A stretch of DNA of 63,011 bases, from the NCBI GenBank assembly GCA_050246115.1, contig JBFWWP010000033.1, positions 1-63,011 of the forward strand, read 5' to 3'. Made by a program: the position numbers and the translations under genes. Origin of the DNA: JBFWWP01 sp050246115 (GTDB taxonomy: Bacteria; Planctomycetota; UBA8108; UBA1146; JAJFFE01). Below the pieces are notes generated by a model, which searched no databases, was not told the DNA's origin, and saw only the letters and a list, made by a program, of their open reading frames with translations. The first letter of the stretch is position 1. Every line of letters begins with the position of its first letter. Positions 35,712-45,926 of the stretch are shown in pieces.

Positions 35712-36737
35712 CTATGCGCTGGCGTAGTAGCGCTTCATGTCGGCGAGCGACTTCACTTGGACCTTGCCCGCGTTGCCCGCTTGCCCGAATGCCACCATGC
35801 GGTCGACGCACACCTTCTTCATGGCGTCCCGAGCCGGCTTCATGTAGGCCCGTGGGTCGAACTCGTCCTTGTGCTCCCACAGCACTTTCCGGATGGCGCC
35901 GGTGAGCGCGAGGCGGTTGTCGGTGTCCACGTTGATCTTGCGGACGCCGTTGCGGATGCCGCGCTGGATCTCCTCGACGGGAACGCCGTAGGTCTCGGGG
36001 ATGACGCCACCGTAGCGATTGATGATGTCGAGCAAGTCCTGAGGTACCGACGAACTGCCGTGCATCACCATGTGACAATTCGGCAAGCGGCGGTGGATCT
36101 GCTCAATGATGGCCATCGCCAAGATCTCGCCGTCGGGTCGACGCTTGAACTTGTAGGCACCGTGGCTGGTGCCGATGGCCACCGCCAACGCGTCGACGCC
36201 GGTCTCGGCCACGAACTGTTGGGCCTGCTCGGGATCGGTGAGGTGAGACTTGACTTCGGCGTCGCTCAAGCCGGCGCCGTGACCATCTTCGATGCCGCCC
36301 AAACAGCCGAGCTCGCCCTCGACGGTGACCCCCGCGGCGTGAGCCATCTGCACGACTTCGCGGGTCACGCGTACGTTGTACTCATACGACGCGGGCGACT
36401 TCCCATCTTCGGTGAGGGAGCCGTCCATCATGACGCTCGTGAACCCTTGAGCGATCGCCGAGCGACAGGTCTCGGGGCTGTTGCCGTGGTCTTGGTGCAT
36501 GGCGATGGGGATGTTTGGGTGCAGCTCCACCGCGGCCAACATGAGATGTCGCAGGTAGGCGTCTTGCGAGTACGAGCGCGCCCCGCGTGATGCCTGAACG
36601 ATCACGGGCGAGGCGGTCTCCTCGGCTGCCGCCATGATCGCTTGGATCTGCTCCATGTTGTTCACGTTGAAGGCGGCGACACCGTAGTCGTGCTCGGCTG
36701 CATGGTCGAGTAGGACGCGCATGGGGGTGAGTGCCAT
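35712..36737 (-). CDS. fba: Class II fructose-bisphosphate aldolase
   Basis: This 341-residue zinc aldolase cleaves fructose 1,6-bisphosphate to DHAP and glyceraldehyde 3-phosphate in glycolysis and the reverse in gluconeogenesis. It carries the zinc/active-site motif MHQDHGNSPETC, VEGELGCLGGIEDGHG, AIGTSHGAYKF, MHGSSSVP and NVDTD near the C-terminus. The ATG at 36737 has AGGAG 5 bases upstream and gives a normal size for the type B group. The gene is upstream of the permease in the same direction, about 80 bases away. Confidence 0.93.
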   Translation of the reverse strand: MALTPMRVLLDHAAEHDYGVAAFNVNNMEQIQAIMAAAEETASPVIVQASRGARSYSQDAYLRHLMLAAVELHPNIPIAMHQDHGNSPETCRSAIAQGFTSVMMDGSLTEDGKSPASYEYNVRVTREVVQMAHAAGVTVEGELGCLGGIEDGHGAGLSDAEVKSHLTDPEQAQQFVAETGVDALAVAIGTSHGAYKFKRRPDGEILAMAIIEQIHRRLPNCHMVMHGSSSVPQDLLDIINRYGGVIPETYGVPVEEIQRGIRNGVRKINVDTDNRLALTGAIRKVLWEHKDEFDPRAYMKPARDAMKKVCVDRMVAFGQAGNAGKVQVKSLADMKRYYASA

Positions 36738-36879
36738 GAGATCTCCTGTCACCGGCTATCGTCCAAGGGGTACGCCCGATCCCGTCGCTCCCCGAGCGGT
36801 TGCAAGGGTCGGGTGCCCGATCCGGGGGGCAACTCGCGGAACACCGCCCCGAGTGGGAACAGAACTGCGCGCGGGCACT

Positions 36880-37698
36880 CTACTGAGCGACGAGACCTGG
36901 CAAAAGCGGTTTCTCCGCGAGCGGCGCGGGATCGGCGAAGGAACCCGTGGTGAGGAACCGGAGCACCCCGTTCAAGGTGTCGGGGTGATTCATGATGAAA
37001 CTATGGCCACTGTCGACGAGGTAGTGGCCGTGCTCGCCCGGCATGCGGCTACTCGCGAGCGGGACGGTACGGTCCCGCGACCCGGAGATCGTCCCGACCT
37101 CGACGCCGACCGGGTATCCGAGGGTGTGGATCGGGGCGCCTTCGGTATCGACGAGGTCGCCCAGGATCGGTACGTGCGGCCCGAACCACGGCATCAGCCG
37201 CGAGGCCTTGGGTGAGCCTTGGTGGGGGGTAGCCAGCGTCACGAGCCGTCCGACCTTTCGCCGCTCGACGGTGGGTGGGGCGGCATCCCCGATCCCCGCG
37301 GCGTGGGCGTCTTCAGAACTCGGCGCCAGCGCGAGTCGCGCGACCAGCCCACCCAGACTGTGCCCGACGAGGTGGATCCGCTCGACCGACGGATCACGCT
37401 CCAACTGGTCGAGAGTCGTGCGGAGGGCGTCGGCATGCACCGCGAGCGGGTACTTGCTGCTTGGGTACGTCCAGTCGCGGACTTGGTACCCCGCCGCCGC
37501 GAGATGTCGATGGAGGCGGCCCATCGATCCAGGGCCGCGCAACAACCCATGCAGCAACAGCACGACCTCGCCGTCGCGGGTGCGGTTGGGCGGCGCGGGC
37601 GTCACCGTAGAACAGCCGCTCCCGCCCCCGAGGATGGCGATCGCCAGGACCAGGGCGAGCGCGCCGAGGCGACACCCGAGCCGCCTTCGCGGCCGCAC
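36880..37698 (-). CDS. Alpha/beta hydrolase (lipase-like) lipoprotein
   Basis: The 272-residue product from GTG 37698 begins with a lipoprotein signal peptide (LGALALVLAIAILGGGSGC), so it should be membrane-anchored. The hydrolase core follows: VVLLLHGLLRGPGSM (oxyanion loop), LVGHSLGGLVARL (nucleophile elbow with Ser) and SGHSFIMNHPD containing the likely catalytic His. This resembles PGAP1/lipase-like esterases. The frame extends to 38115, but that would overlap icd, and the lipobox fixes the shorter start. No strong ribosome binding site is seen. Substrate unknown. Confidence 0.75.
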   Translation of the reverse strand: MRPRRRLGCRLGALALVLAIAILGGGSGCSTVTPAPPNRTRDGEVVLLLHGLLRGPGSMGRLHRHLAAAGYQVRDWTYPSSKYPLAVHADALRTTLDQLERDPSVERIHLVGHSLGGLVARLALAPSSEDAHAAGIGDAAPPTVERRKVGRLVTLATPHQGSPKASRLMPWFGPHVPILGDLVDTEGAPIHTLGYPVGVEVGTISGSRDRTVPLASSRMPGEHGHYLVDSGHSFIMNHPDTLNGVLRFLTTGSFADPAPLAEKPLLPGLVAQ

Positions 37699-37847
37699 GG
37701 CGGTCGGCGGGTCGCCCCCTCGGAACGCCGCGTCGCCTACGCCCGCGCCCTCGCGATTCGACCGCGCGTGGCGTGACCCGCGCGTGCGCGGCCGGCCCCG
37801 TTCGCACGCCGGCTTCGGCGACTCGACCCGTCTTCGCTCGCCGCCAG

Positions 37848-39107
<1,260 letters not shown>

Positions 39108-39585
39108 GAGGGTGCCCTTTCATGGTGGCGACGAAATGGGTCGCCGCTGGCATCGTCGACTTCGCGTCGTCGTGTTGGCAACGTCCAGTTCGGAAGCCCG
39201 CCATCATAGCACTCTTGGGCTCGGGCGCCACCGACTCGGGGAGGGTGGCGCGTCCGCCGATGAGCCCTGGCCCGGTGGCCTGCCGACCGGGATCCGGTGG
39301 CGGGGATTGGGCGCCGAAGCGCCGGCCGCGGCTGCCCGGCCAACGTGGTCAAAGTCACCGGAAACGGCACTAGCCCGCATCATTCGTGAGCGCTCGGCTG
39401 CGGAGGACCGAAGTCTCGCTCTGGCTTCGTCATTGCAGCGAAAAATCTCACCGGAACTAGGCTACGCCTCCGGCTCCGAGCTTTCCGGATCGGCCGAATC
39501 TGACCCAAATCGACGGCAAGATGTCGAAGTCATTCTTGGGCGACTCCTTAGGCCTCCTCGCATCGAGCTTCATGAATGATGCGGG
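39108..39585. other. Intergenic region packed with repeat remnants
   Basis: This holds part of repeat family B (39322-39366), an element bounded by a 15-bp inverted repeat (tagcccgcatcattc at 39371-39385 and its complement at 39574-39588) and, inside it, a 5'-truncated MITE-like copy (39443-39553). No gene is supported. Confidence 0.6.
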
Positions 39586-39588
39586 CTA
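39371..39588. mobile_element. Element with 15-bp terminal inverted repeats, containing a MITE remnant
   Basis: The left end reads tagcccgcatcattcgtgag, the right end catgaatgatgcgggcta. The last three bases of the right end are the stop codon (TAG) of the leftward M48 gene. The 5' part, gcttcgtcattgcagcg, joins directly to the truncated MITE-like copy. This looks like one element inserted into another, with both now inactive. Relation to a known IS family is not established here. Confidence 0.6.
39443..39553. mobile_element. MITE-like element, copy 3 (left end missing)
   Basis: From about 39443 to gcgactccttagg the sequence follows the right 110 bases of the full element at 54006-54190 (tcaccggaacta, ctacgcctccgg, atctgacccaaatcgacgg). 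The left inverted repeat is absent, so the copy is a fragment. Confidence 0.75.
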
Positions 39589-40965
39589 GGTCGCGTTCAC
39601 CGCGCTGCCGCTCAGCGCGTCGATGCGCTCCTGCGCCCGCTTCCACAGATCGCTCTCCTGTTCCACCCGTTCTTGCGTGGCGCGGTACCAGGTGAGGGCT
39701 TCCTCGTTGCGGTGTCGCTCGCTCTGAACTTCGGCCAGCAGGAAGCACGGGATCGGACTGGCCGGGAACAGTCGTTGTGCGGCTTCGAGATCGCCGAATG
39801 CCGCGTCGAGCTGTCCCTTCGCTCGGTACGCGATTCCGCGGTAGAACCGGGCCTCGAAGTGCTGCGGGTCCAGATCCACCGCGCGATTCAAAACGGTCAG
39901 CGCGGCCGCGACGTTGTCGCGCTCGAGGGCCAGAACACCTTGTCCTGCGGCGATGGTCGCATGACTCGGGAGTTCCTGCGCGCAGCGACGAAGAAGAGTC
40001 TCGGCTTGGTCGAGCAGTGCTGCCTTCTGCTCCGTACGCGCTTGCTGCAGCAGCGCCATGGCTTGGTCGTAGTGCTCGTACGTCGCCTGCGCGCGCCGCA
40101 CCCGGGCTTCGAGGTTGGCCCAATTCGGTCCGGAGATCGCCAGCTCGCCCGTGGGCGGCAGGTTCGGGTAGTGCTGATCGAGGTACGAGCCGATCTCACT
40201 CACCCGTTGCTCGTCGGGCGGGTGGGTCGCGAGGAGCGCGTCGACCAATCCGGGCGTCTGGCCGGCGTTTCGTTTGAGAGCCAAGAACATCTCGAACGTC
40301 TTGGTCGACTCGCGAGGGTCGTAACCGGCGGCCAGTGCGTAGTCGACCCCTCGTTGGTCGGACTGCAGCTCCTGCTCGCGCGAAAACTTGAGTAGCGCGA
40401 GTTGGCCCAGGGTTCCGAGCGTACTCGCGATGAGCGGCGTCTCCGACTCGGTGACCGCCTGCTCGGCGGCGGCCGTGACGCCGATCACCAAACCGAGCAG
40501 CTGTTGGCGGGTTTGACCCCGCAGCGAGTGCTTGTGGGTGACGTGTCCGATTTCATGGCCCATGAGATGCGCGAACTGCGCCTCCGACTCGACTCGAGCG
40601 AGCAAGCCGCGCGTCACGAACACTTGACCGCCGGGTAGGGCGAAGGCGTTGATCTGCGACGTGTTGAGGATCGTGAACTTCCACGGCAGATTGGGGCGCT
40701 GGCTGCGTCGCGCCATCTTGTCGATGACGATTCCTTCGAGATACTGGGTCAGCTCCGGGTCGGGGTACACGCCGCCGCTCTGCGCGATGAAGTTGGGTGC
40801 GTACTCGAGTCCGATGCGCGCTTCGTCGGCATCACTGGGTTGCCCCAAGCAGAAGTAGCGCTCGCCGTTCACCAAGTCGGTACAACAACCCGGGATGCTC
40901 GACGCGAGAAAGAGGAGTAGCAGGCTCAGGATTCCGCGTCGGTGCCCGTGTCGACCGGTGAGCAC
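39586..40965 (-). CDS. M48 family metalloprotease with TPR domain, lipoprotein
   Basis: The 459-residue protein from GTG 40965 (GGAGG 7 bases upstream) begins with a lipoprotein signal peptide ending FLASSIPGC. The M48 zinc protease domain has HLMGHEIGHVTHKH (HExxH) and a downstream zinc Glu in QELQSDQRGVDYALAAGYDP, followed by a C-terminal TPR array (QARTEQKAALLDQAETLLRR onward). This BepA/LoiP-like architecture points to outer-membrane protein quality control in the periplasm. An ATG at 41055 is in frame but would place 30 residues before the signal. Confidence 0.85.
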   Translation of the reverse strand: MLTGRHGHRRGILSLLLLFLASSIPGCCTDLVNGERYFCLGQPSDADEARIGLEYAPNFIAQSGGVYPDPELTQYLEGIVIDKMARRSQRPNLPWKFTILNTSQINAFALPGGQVFVTRGLLARVESEAQFAHLMGHEIGHVTHKHSLRGQTRQQLLGLVIGVTAAAEQAVTESETPLIASTLGTLGQLALLKFSREQELQSDQRGVDYALAAGYDPRESTKTFEMFLALKRNAGQTPGLVDALLATHPPDEQRVSEIGSYLDQHYPNLPPTGELAISGPNWANLEARVRRAQATYEHYDQAMALLQQARTEQKAALLDQAETLLRRCAQELPSHATIAAGQGVLALERDNVAAALTVLNRAVDLDPQHFEARFYRGIAYRAKGQLDAAFGDLEAAQRLFPASPIPCFLLAEVQSERHRNEEALTWYRATQERVEQESDLWKRAQERIDALSGSAVNAT

Positions 40966-41317
40966 GCGTCGGCCTCCGCGCCCGATCGACGGCGCGTCGG
41001 TCCGTCTGTGCTGAACTTCGTCGGGCCGGTAGGATGCGAGCTTGGTGTTGCACATGGCGCTTGGATCCGATCTTCAGTTACCAAGACCTTGGGGAGACCT
41101 GTCGGCTCTTGCACGACGGTCCGGGGTGACGTGGACTGCGCGGGCGCACCGTTCATGAAGGGTGTCGAGGCGTAACGCAGTCTCGTCGACCTCGAAGGGT
41201 ATGTCCGGGAGGTCGGCGAGGTCAACCCCAGGCGCGCAAGGTAGGGACATGCGTCGGGCTGAAGTTGTCGTAGGTCGTGACGGTGGAGACGTCGAAACCA
41301 ACGAAGGTGAGACCGTG

Positions 41318-41596
41318 GTGGACCGAAACGCGGTGGCGTTGAGGATTCGAGGTCGCGTGCAGGGCGTCGCCTTCCGCGAGAGTACCCGCCGGGAAGCAGA
41401 GCGACTCGGGGTGTTCGGGTTCGTGCGCAACGAAGTCGACGGCAGCGTGTTCGCGCATGTGGAGGGTGACGTCGCGGCCGTGGAGGCTCTCGTTGCTTGG
41501 TGTCGCCGCGGGCCGGCTCTCGCGCGCGTCGATGCGGTTGATGAAGAGCCCGCAGAGGTTGCCGGTCATCAGCGGTTCTGGGTCGAGCGACGCTGA
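41318..41596 (+). CDS. acyP: Acylphosphatase
   Basis: This small enzyme hydrolyses the carboxyl-phosphate bond of acyl phosphates. The conserved GRVQGVAFRESTRREAERLG has the phosphate-binding loop and catalytic Arg, and FVRNEVDGSVFAHVEGD the catalytic Asn. Starting at GTG 41318 (GAAGGTGAG upstream) gives 92 residues, the usual size; GTG 41315 and ATG 41249 are alternatives. The upstream part of the open frame is not acylphosphatase-like. The gene stands alone on the plus strand. Confidence 0.85.
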   Translation: MDRNAVALRIRGRVQGVAFRESTRREAERLGVFGFVRNEVDGSVFAHVEGDVAAVEALVAWCRRGPALARVDAVDEEPAEVAGHQRFWVERR

Positions 41597-41771
41597 CACT
41601 TCGGAGAGGACTCTCGCAAAGCCCCATGTGGCTGCGGCTAGCCGCAACGCAATGACCTCGGACGACCGGTGTCGAGTGGCGTGGACATCGTGTGGATAAC
41701 GATTGCGTTGACGGTGGATCAACGCTCGCGCGAGTCGCGATCGCCGAACCTCCGTTCAGGCAGGAGGCATC

Positions 41772-41805
41772 AAAAAAACCGGAAGGGCGGGGGGTGCCCT
41801 TCCGG
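41772..41805 (-). terminator. Strong rho-independent terminator
   Basis: Bases 41779-41788 (ccggaagggc) pair perfectly with 41796-41805 (gcccttccgg) around a 7-base loop. Seven A on the plus strand follow (41772-41778), that is T7 on the minus strand. This is a textbook intrinsic terminator for leftward transcription. It is the clearest terminator in the window. Confidence 0.93.
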
Positions 41806-41857
41806 CTGCATCAGGACCGAGGGGAACGGGCGAGCCAGGCTTGCCCACCCCTCGATT

Positions 41858-41995
41858 TCAGGTTTTGCGTTTCACACGTCGTGCGGCGCTCCGAACTTCT
41901 CGCCGTTCCGATTCGGCCGCGCGTCGGTTGCGTGCACCGAGGCGGCGACGAGACTTCTTCGGCGTCTTCGGGACTCGGACTCCTGCATTTCGCAC
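41858..41995 (-). CDS. Possible small basic protein (45 aa)
   Basis: A frame from GTG 41995 to TGA 41858 reads KTPKKSRRRLGARNRRAAES and RREVRSAARRVKRK, an extremely Arg/Lys-rich peptide. It lies between a promoter-like sequence (42031-42059) and the strong terminator. I do not recognise a family; small ribosome-associated proteins look like this. A second frame (69 codons, GTG at 42020) spans the same DNA, so the transcript could also be noncoding. Confidence 0.4.
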   Translation of the reverse strand: MRNAGVRVPKTPKKSRRRLGARNRRAAESERREVRSAARRVKRKT

Positions 41996-42030
41996 AAGCC
42001 GAGTCGCGACCGGCACTCACTCAACCCGGA

Positions 42031-42059
42031 GGCTAACCGTCTTGCCGAGTCGTTGTCAA
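42031..42059 (-). promoter_or_regulatory. Candidate sigma-70-type promoter for the small transcript
   Basis: On the minus strand TTGACA (42059-42054) is followed after exactly 17 bases by TTAGCC (42036-42031), a perfect -35 with a weak -10. A transcript starting near 42024 would be about 250 nt long and would end at the intrinsic terminator. Confidence 0.45.
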
Positions 42060-42316
42060 ATGGGGCAATTCTCTAGCCATTCCAAGTCGCGAATTCGCGC
42101 CTCGACGACGATTCTCGAGTCTGTAAGTTGTTCCTATGTTTTGACTTCTGGCCATCGTGGGGGAGCGTCGTCCGCCGCAGAGTTTCCCCTAGGTTGCAGG
42201 TGCTTACGGGGTTAGGCAAGAACGGCCGGCGCTACGATGGGCCGCGGTCCTCCGCTCGGAACCGCTCCCGTCCGCGGACCCAGGTCTACGAGGCGGGGCG
42301 CGCCCGACGGACGGGG

Positions 42317-43117
42317 TCACCCCGCGGTCGGGATCTCGCGCGCCGGGAACGCCGGCCCGTCGACGCACACTCGCCGATAGCCGCCGCCGGGACTCGGGAT
42401 CACGCACCCGAAGCACGCGCCAAACCCGCACGGCATGTAGTTGTCGAGCGCGATCCACAGATCGAAATCCCGGCGCACGGCAAACTCCCGGAGCGCCATG
42501 TTCATTGCGTGTGGACCGCAGCCCACCCCGGCGACCTGCCGAGGCTCGAGCCCTCGGGTCACGGCCTCCAGAAGTTCGATCACGGTCCCGTGGTGGCCCG
42601 AGCTACCGTCGTTGGTCGCGACCGCCAGCGGGAAACCGTGCTCGCGAAAGCGCGGCTCGCTGACCAACAGCGACCGACGCCGCGCACCGATCAACACGTG
42701 GACATCGAGGCCCCGGCGCTCCGCCAGGAGCTCCCGGCAGTAGAAGAACAGCGGGGCGACCCCGATGCCGCCACCGATCAGGATCAGCCGTCCGTCTGGG
42801 GGGAGGTCGAATTGCGGAAACGGGTTCCCGAGCGGACCCAGCAGGTCGACGGGGTCACCGGGGCTGAGGCGCGCCATCCAGCGGGTCCCCGGCCCCACGA
42901 CCTGATACAGCACCGACAGCCGTCGAGCCTGGGCGCCGGGAGCCGGGCCGACGTCGTAGACGCTGAACGGGCGTCGCACCAAGGGGTCATCGCCCTCTCC
43001 CACCCGCACCTGGACGAACTGTCCGGCGCGGCAGCGTGGGGCGAGTTCGGGGGCGTCGACCTCGAGGTGGCGCCAGCCTTCGCCGAGGTCAACGTTCTGG
43101 ATCACCGGGTAGAGCAT
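42317..43117 (-). CDS. pyrK: Dihydroorotate dehydrogenase electron transfer subunit-like protein
   Basis: The 266-residue flavoprotein belongs to the PyrK/ferredoxin-NADP reductase group. It has an FAD-binding RPFSVYDVG, an NAD-binding LILIGGGIGVAPLFFYCREL, VGCGPHAMNMAL and a C-terminal [2Fe-2S] site MPCGFGACFGC followed by a later Cys in RRVCVDGP. It should shuttle electrons between NADH and dihydroorotate dehydrogenase. No pyrD is adjacent, which is unusual. Its ATG overlaps the stop of the upstream nnrD-like gene by one base (TGATG). Confidence 0.82.
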   Translation of the reverse strand: MLYPVIQNVDLGEGWRHLEVDAPELAPRCRAGQFVQVRVGEGDDPLVRRPFSVYDVGPAPGAQARRLSVLYQVVGPGTRWMARLSPGDPVDLLGPLGNPFPQFDLPPDGRLILIGGGIGVAPLFFYCRELLAERRGLDVHVLIGARRRSLLVSEPRFREHGFPLAVATNDGSSGHHGTVIELLEAVTRGLEPRQVAGVGCGPHAMNMALREFAVRRDFDLWIALDNYMPCGFGACFGCVIPSPGGGYRRVCVDGPAFPAREIPTAG

Positions 43118-44079
43118 CAGCTTCTCGCCTGTTCGAACTCACGAAATGCGTGCGGAAGGAAACGAACGACATCGGACGCGATCAGGCTCTCCTCACCGAC
43201 CTCGGCTGCCGCCAGATCGCCGGCTCGTCCGTGCAGCCAGGTAGCGCGCACCGTCGCTTCCCATGGCGCGTCGCCGCGGGCCAGGAACGCTCCGATGATT
43301 CCGGCGAGCACGTCACCGGTCCCGCCGGTCGCCATACCGGGGTTGCCCGACGCGTTGCAGTACTCGCGCGCCGCGTCCAAGACAAGGGTTGGCGCGCCCT
43401 TCAGCGCCCAAGTGCCGCCAAAGCGCGCGACGAAGGACCGGGCGGCGGTGGCGGCGGGCTCGGGGTCGAGTCCAGCAGCCGCGAACAAGAGCCGGGCTTC
43501 GCCCGCGTGCGGCGTCAGCACCGCGCCGCGCAGGGTCGCGAGTCGGCCGGCGTCGGCGGTCGCGCTGAGTTCGGGCGGCGAGCCAGCCTCGCGGATCAGG
43601 GTCGCGAGGTGCCACAGTCCGTCGGCATCGATCGCGTGGGGCCGAGTCAGGCGCGGCAGCAGGGAACCGAAGAAGCGCGCTGCCGGGGCCGCGCGACCGA
43701 GGCCGGGTCCGACGATCACCGCGTCCGCGCGGTCGATCGCCGGCTCCAGCTCGTCGGCTGCCGCCTCGCCGAACACCCCGGGCACCGACGACTCGCCCAC
43801 CGGCAGCGTCATGGCTTCGGTGAGCTTGACCTCGAGGATCGGGTTCAAGGAGGCCGGCACTGCAGCGGTGACGAGGCCGACGCCACTGCGCAGCGCTGCC
43901 TCGCACGCGAGCGCTACGGCGCCCGTCAGCCCAGTCGAACCACCGATTACGAGCAGTCGCCCCATCGTGCCTTTGTGCGCATTGCGCGGCCGAGGCCTCA
44001 GTGCCGGAACTTCCCGCGGAGGAGCGACTCGGACGATGCTTCCGCGGCCGTGCGTCGGCTGCGGGTTCTCATTACTCAT
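43117..44079 (-). CDS. nnrD: ADP/ATP-dependent NAD(P)H-hydrate dehydratase
   Basis: The 320-residue protein repairs damaged (hydrated) NAD(P)H. It is the C-terminal kinase-like domain of YjeF (here without the epimerase domain): LLVIGGSTGLTGAVALA, DAVIVGPGLG, RPHAIDADGLW, AVLTPHAGEARLLF and the nucleotide/active-site motif GNPGMATGGTGDVLAGIIG are all present. The first 38 residues are an unassigned extension. It precedes pyrK in a two-gene leftward operon. The separate epimerase (nnrE) is not in the window. Confidence 0.85.
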   Translation of the reverse strand: MSNENPQPTHGRGSIVRVAPPREVPALRPRPRNAHKGTMGRLLVIGGSTGLTGAVALACEAALRSGVGLVTAAVPASLNPILEVKLTEAMTLPVGESSVPGVFGEAAADELEPAIDRADAVIVGPGLGRAAPAARFFGSLLPRLTRPHAIDADGLWHLATLIREAGSPPELSATADAGRLATLRGAVLTPHAGEARLLFAAAGLDPEPAATAARSFVARFGGTWALKGAPTLVLDAAREYCNASGNPGMATGGTGDVLAGIIGAFLARGDAPWEATVRATWLHGRAGDLAAAEVGEESLIASDVVRFLPHAFREFEQARS

Positions 44080-44222
44080 GGGCTTCTCCCGCGAGCGCGT
44101 TTGTCGGCGTTCGCTCCAGCACTCGTGTCGTCGCCAACCACCCGAAGTCGTTTGCGAGTCGTTCGCGCGCGCACCCTCGTCCGCGGGGTGAAAGCCCGCC
44201 GACTCGGAGTCGGTCGTCGTCT

Positions 44223-45008
44223 CTAGGGGGCGCCCGAACTCGTGCTCGGCAGCGGCGGCATTTGATTGATGCGCGATGCCAGCATGCCGGCACCGTAGCC
44301 GTTGTCAATGTTCACGACGCTCACCCCAGCGGCACAGGAGTTCAGCATTCCGAGGAGCGCTGCCAATCCGCCAAAGGCTGCACCGTAGCCCACCGACGTG
44401 GGTACGGCGATCACCGGCACCGACACGAGACCGGCTACGACCGAAGGCAGCGCGCCTTCCATGCCGGCGACCACGACGAGGACTCGCGCGGCGCGCAACT
44501 CGGACTCGATGCGCAGCAGTCGGTGAACTCCGGCCACGCCGACATCGTAGTGCGGGTCCGTGGCGCTGCCCGTGATCTCGGCGGTGATTCGTGCTTCCTC
44601 GGCGACACCGACGTCGGACGTTCCCGCGCACAGGATGGCCACACGCCCGACTCGCGGAAGCGGGGTCGGCGCGCACGTGAAGCAGTGGGCTCGCGGGTGG
44701 TGCACGCCTTGCGGAATCGCGGCCTGCAGCGCGGCGGCGCTGCTCGGGGGAACCCGGGTCACCAAGAGGCGTTGGTGACGATCCATGACGGCACGTGCGG
44801 CGGCGACGAGGTCTTCGGGGGACTTGCCGCTGCCGAAGACGACCTCCGGGAAGCCGCAGCGTCGTTCGCGATCGTGATCGATCCGCACCGTCGGCGGAAC
44901 GATGGCGACGAGTCGTGCGAGTGTCTCGTCGACGCTGTGCTCGCCGCGCTCGAGCGCGGTGAGAATGGCGCGCAGGTCGTGTTGCTCGTCAGCGCTCGCG
45001 GGAAGCAT
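44223..45008 (-). CDS. larB: Nickel pincer cofactor biosynthesis protein LarB
   Basis: The 261-residue protein is related to the PurE (AIR carboxylase) fold. LarB carboxylates and hydrolyses nicotinic acid adenine dinucleotide as the first step of the nickel-pincer cofactor. The N-terminal third is helical, and the C-terminal PurE-like domain includes AILCAGTSDVGVAEEA, VVVAGMEGALPSVVAGLV, AVPTSVGYGAAFGG and VVNIDNGYGAG. ATG 45008 has AGGT 8 bases upstream. No larC or larE is near, so cofactor synthesis is only suggested. Confidence 0.85.
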   Translation of the reverse strand: MLPASADEQHDLRAILTALERGEHSVDETLARLVAIVPPTVRIDHDRERRCGFPEVVFGSGKSPEDLVAAARAVMDRHQRLLVTRVPPSSAAALQAAIPQGVHHPRAHCFTCAPTPLPRVGRVAILCAGTSDVGVAEEARITAEITGSATDPHYDVGVAGVHRLLRIESELRAARVLVVVAGMEGALPSVVAGLVSVPVIAVPTSVGYGAAFGGLAALLGMLNSCAAGVSVVNIDNGYGAGMLASRINQMPPLPSTSSGAP

Positions 45009-45337
45009 GGAAGTGTACCTGTTCGCCAGAGTCCGTGAAGCGCCGCGGGCGCGCCACCCGCCGCTCCGCCGCGGGTGAGGGAACGGCCCCACGACCCGAG
45101 ATGCAGGTTGTAGACGCGAAGGGAGTTTCGGTCGAGGGCGGTCTCGGACCGGGATTCCCGAAGCGGTGGATGTTTGCGATGCTAACGGGCTCGTACGCGC
45201 GGGCGACCGGCTTCGCGACGCGACCCTTGCCCTCGGGGAAGTGCACGCCCGCGCGGAAGAGCCGGGTCGGATCCGCGGAGTCAGCTCCTCGCCGACTCAT
45301 CGAGTGGTGGAGTGCATGAGTGAAGGGAGGTGTGGCA
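45009..45337. other. Divergent promoter region between larB and the Dabb lipoprotein
   Basis: About 330 bases without a supported gene. It must hold promoters in both directions. GAAGGGAGG at 45322-45330 is the ribosome binding site of the rightward gene. Confidence 0.35.
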
Positions 45338-45748
45338 TTGGTCACAGCGCTCGGGCCCGGACCGCGAGGACGCCTCGCGCTCGCGTGCCTGCTGTCGGTT
45401 TCGATCTGGGGCGCGGGTTGCGCCGCGAACGGACCGCACGGCGGCTTGGAACATGTCGTCATGGTGTGGCTCAAGGAGCCCGGGAATCTCGAGGCGCGAC
45501 AGCGGGTCATCGCGGCTTCCAAGTCCCTTGCGGCCATTCCCGGGGTCACGGGCGTGCGGGCCGGAGAGGTCGTGCCATCGGGTCGTCCCATGGCCGACGA
45601 CACGTTCGATGTGGGAGTCGTGATCGAACTCGAGAGCCAGGCGGCGCTCGCGACCTATCTCGATCACCCGCTTCACGTGCGCGCCGTTCGCGAAACCCTC
45701 GAGCCCCTCGTCGACCGGATTGCGATCTACGACTTCTCCGCGCGTTGA
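45338..45748 (+). CDS. Dabb (stress-responsive A/B barrel) domain lipoprotein
   Basis: The 136-residue protein starts at TTG 45338 (GGGAGG upstream) with a signal peptide ending SVSIWGAGC, so it should be lipidated. The rest, beginning GGLEHVVMVWLKEPGNLEAR, is a ferredoxin-like Dabb domain: the HVV-x-W/FK strand, PGVTGVRAGE and a final YLDHPLHVRAVRET. Dabb proteins dimerise; the function of exported ones is unknown. It stands alone, followed by a short leftover of the MITE-like element. Confidence 0.75.
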   Translation: MVTALGPGPRGRLALACLLSVSIWGAGCAANGPHGGLEHVVMVWLKEPGNLEARQRVIAASKSLAAIPGVTGVRAGEVVPSGRPMADDTFDVGVVIELESQAALATYLDHPLHVRAVRETLEPLVDRIAIYDFSAR

Positions 45749-45763
45749 TTCGCCTCGGCGGGG

Positions 45764-45781
45764 TTGGGCGACTCCTAAGGG
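45764..45781. repeat. Solitary end of the MITE-like element
   Basis: The string gttgggcgactcctaagg matches the last 17 bases of the full-length copies including the conserved terminal TAA. The rest of the element is absent. It lies 16 bases after the stop of the Dabb gene. Confidence 0.55.
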
Positions 45782-45926
45782 TGTCGTGGCTCGGCGGGCC
45801 GGCCGGACCGATTCTCTTGGCTCTCGCTCGCCGGGGTGAATATGATTCGGCGTCGGACGGTCCCGAGCCGTCCGCGAACGAACTCGACCGAACCGGTCGT
45901 TGGGCTGAGTGCTCCCAGGAGGAACA

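Larger units (their letters stand above)
41597..42316. other. 720-bp region holding a short leftward transcript
   Basis: No large gene is present. A promoter-like pair and a strong terminator on the minus strand bracket about 250 bases and are listed separately with the small open frame between them. At 42062-42150 the DNA is AT-richer than its surroundings. Confidence 0.5.

Noticed and set aside
44989..45603. Leftward open frame between larB and the Dabb gene
   Set aside because: Half of it is antisense to the Dabb domain, the rest has no recognisable protein pattern and it overlaps the larB start.
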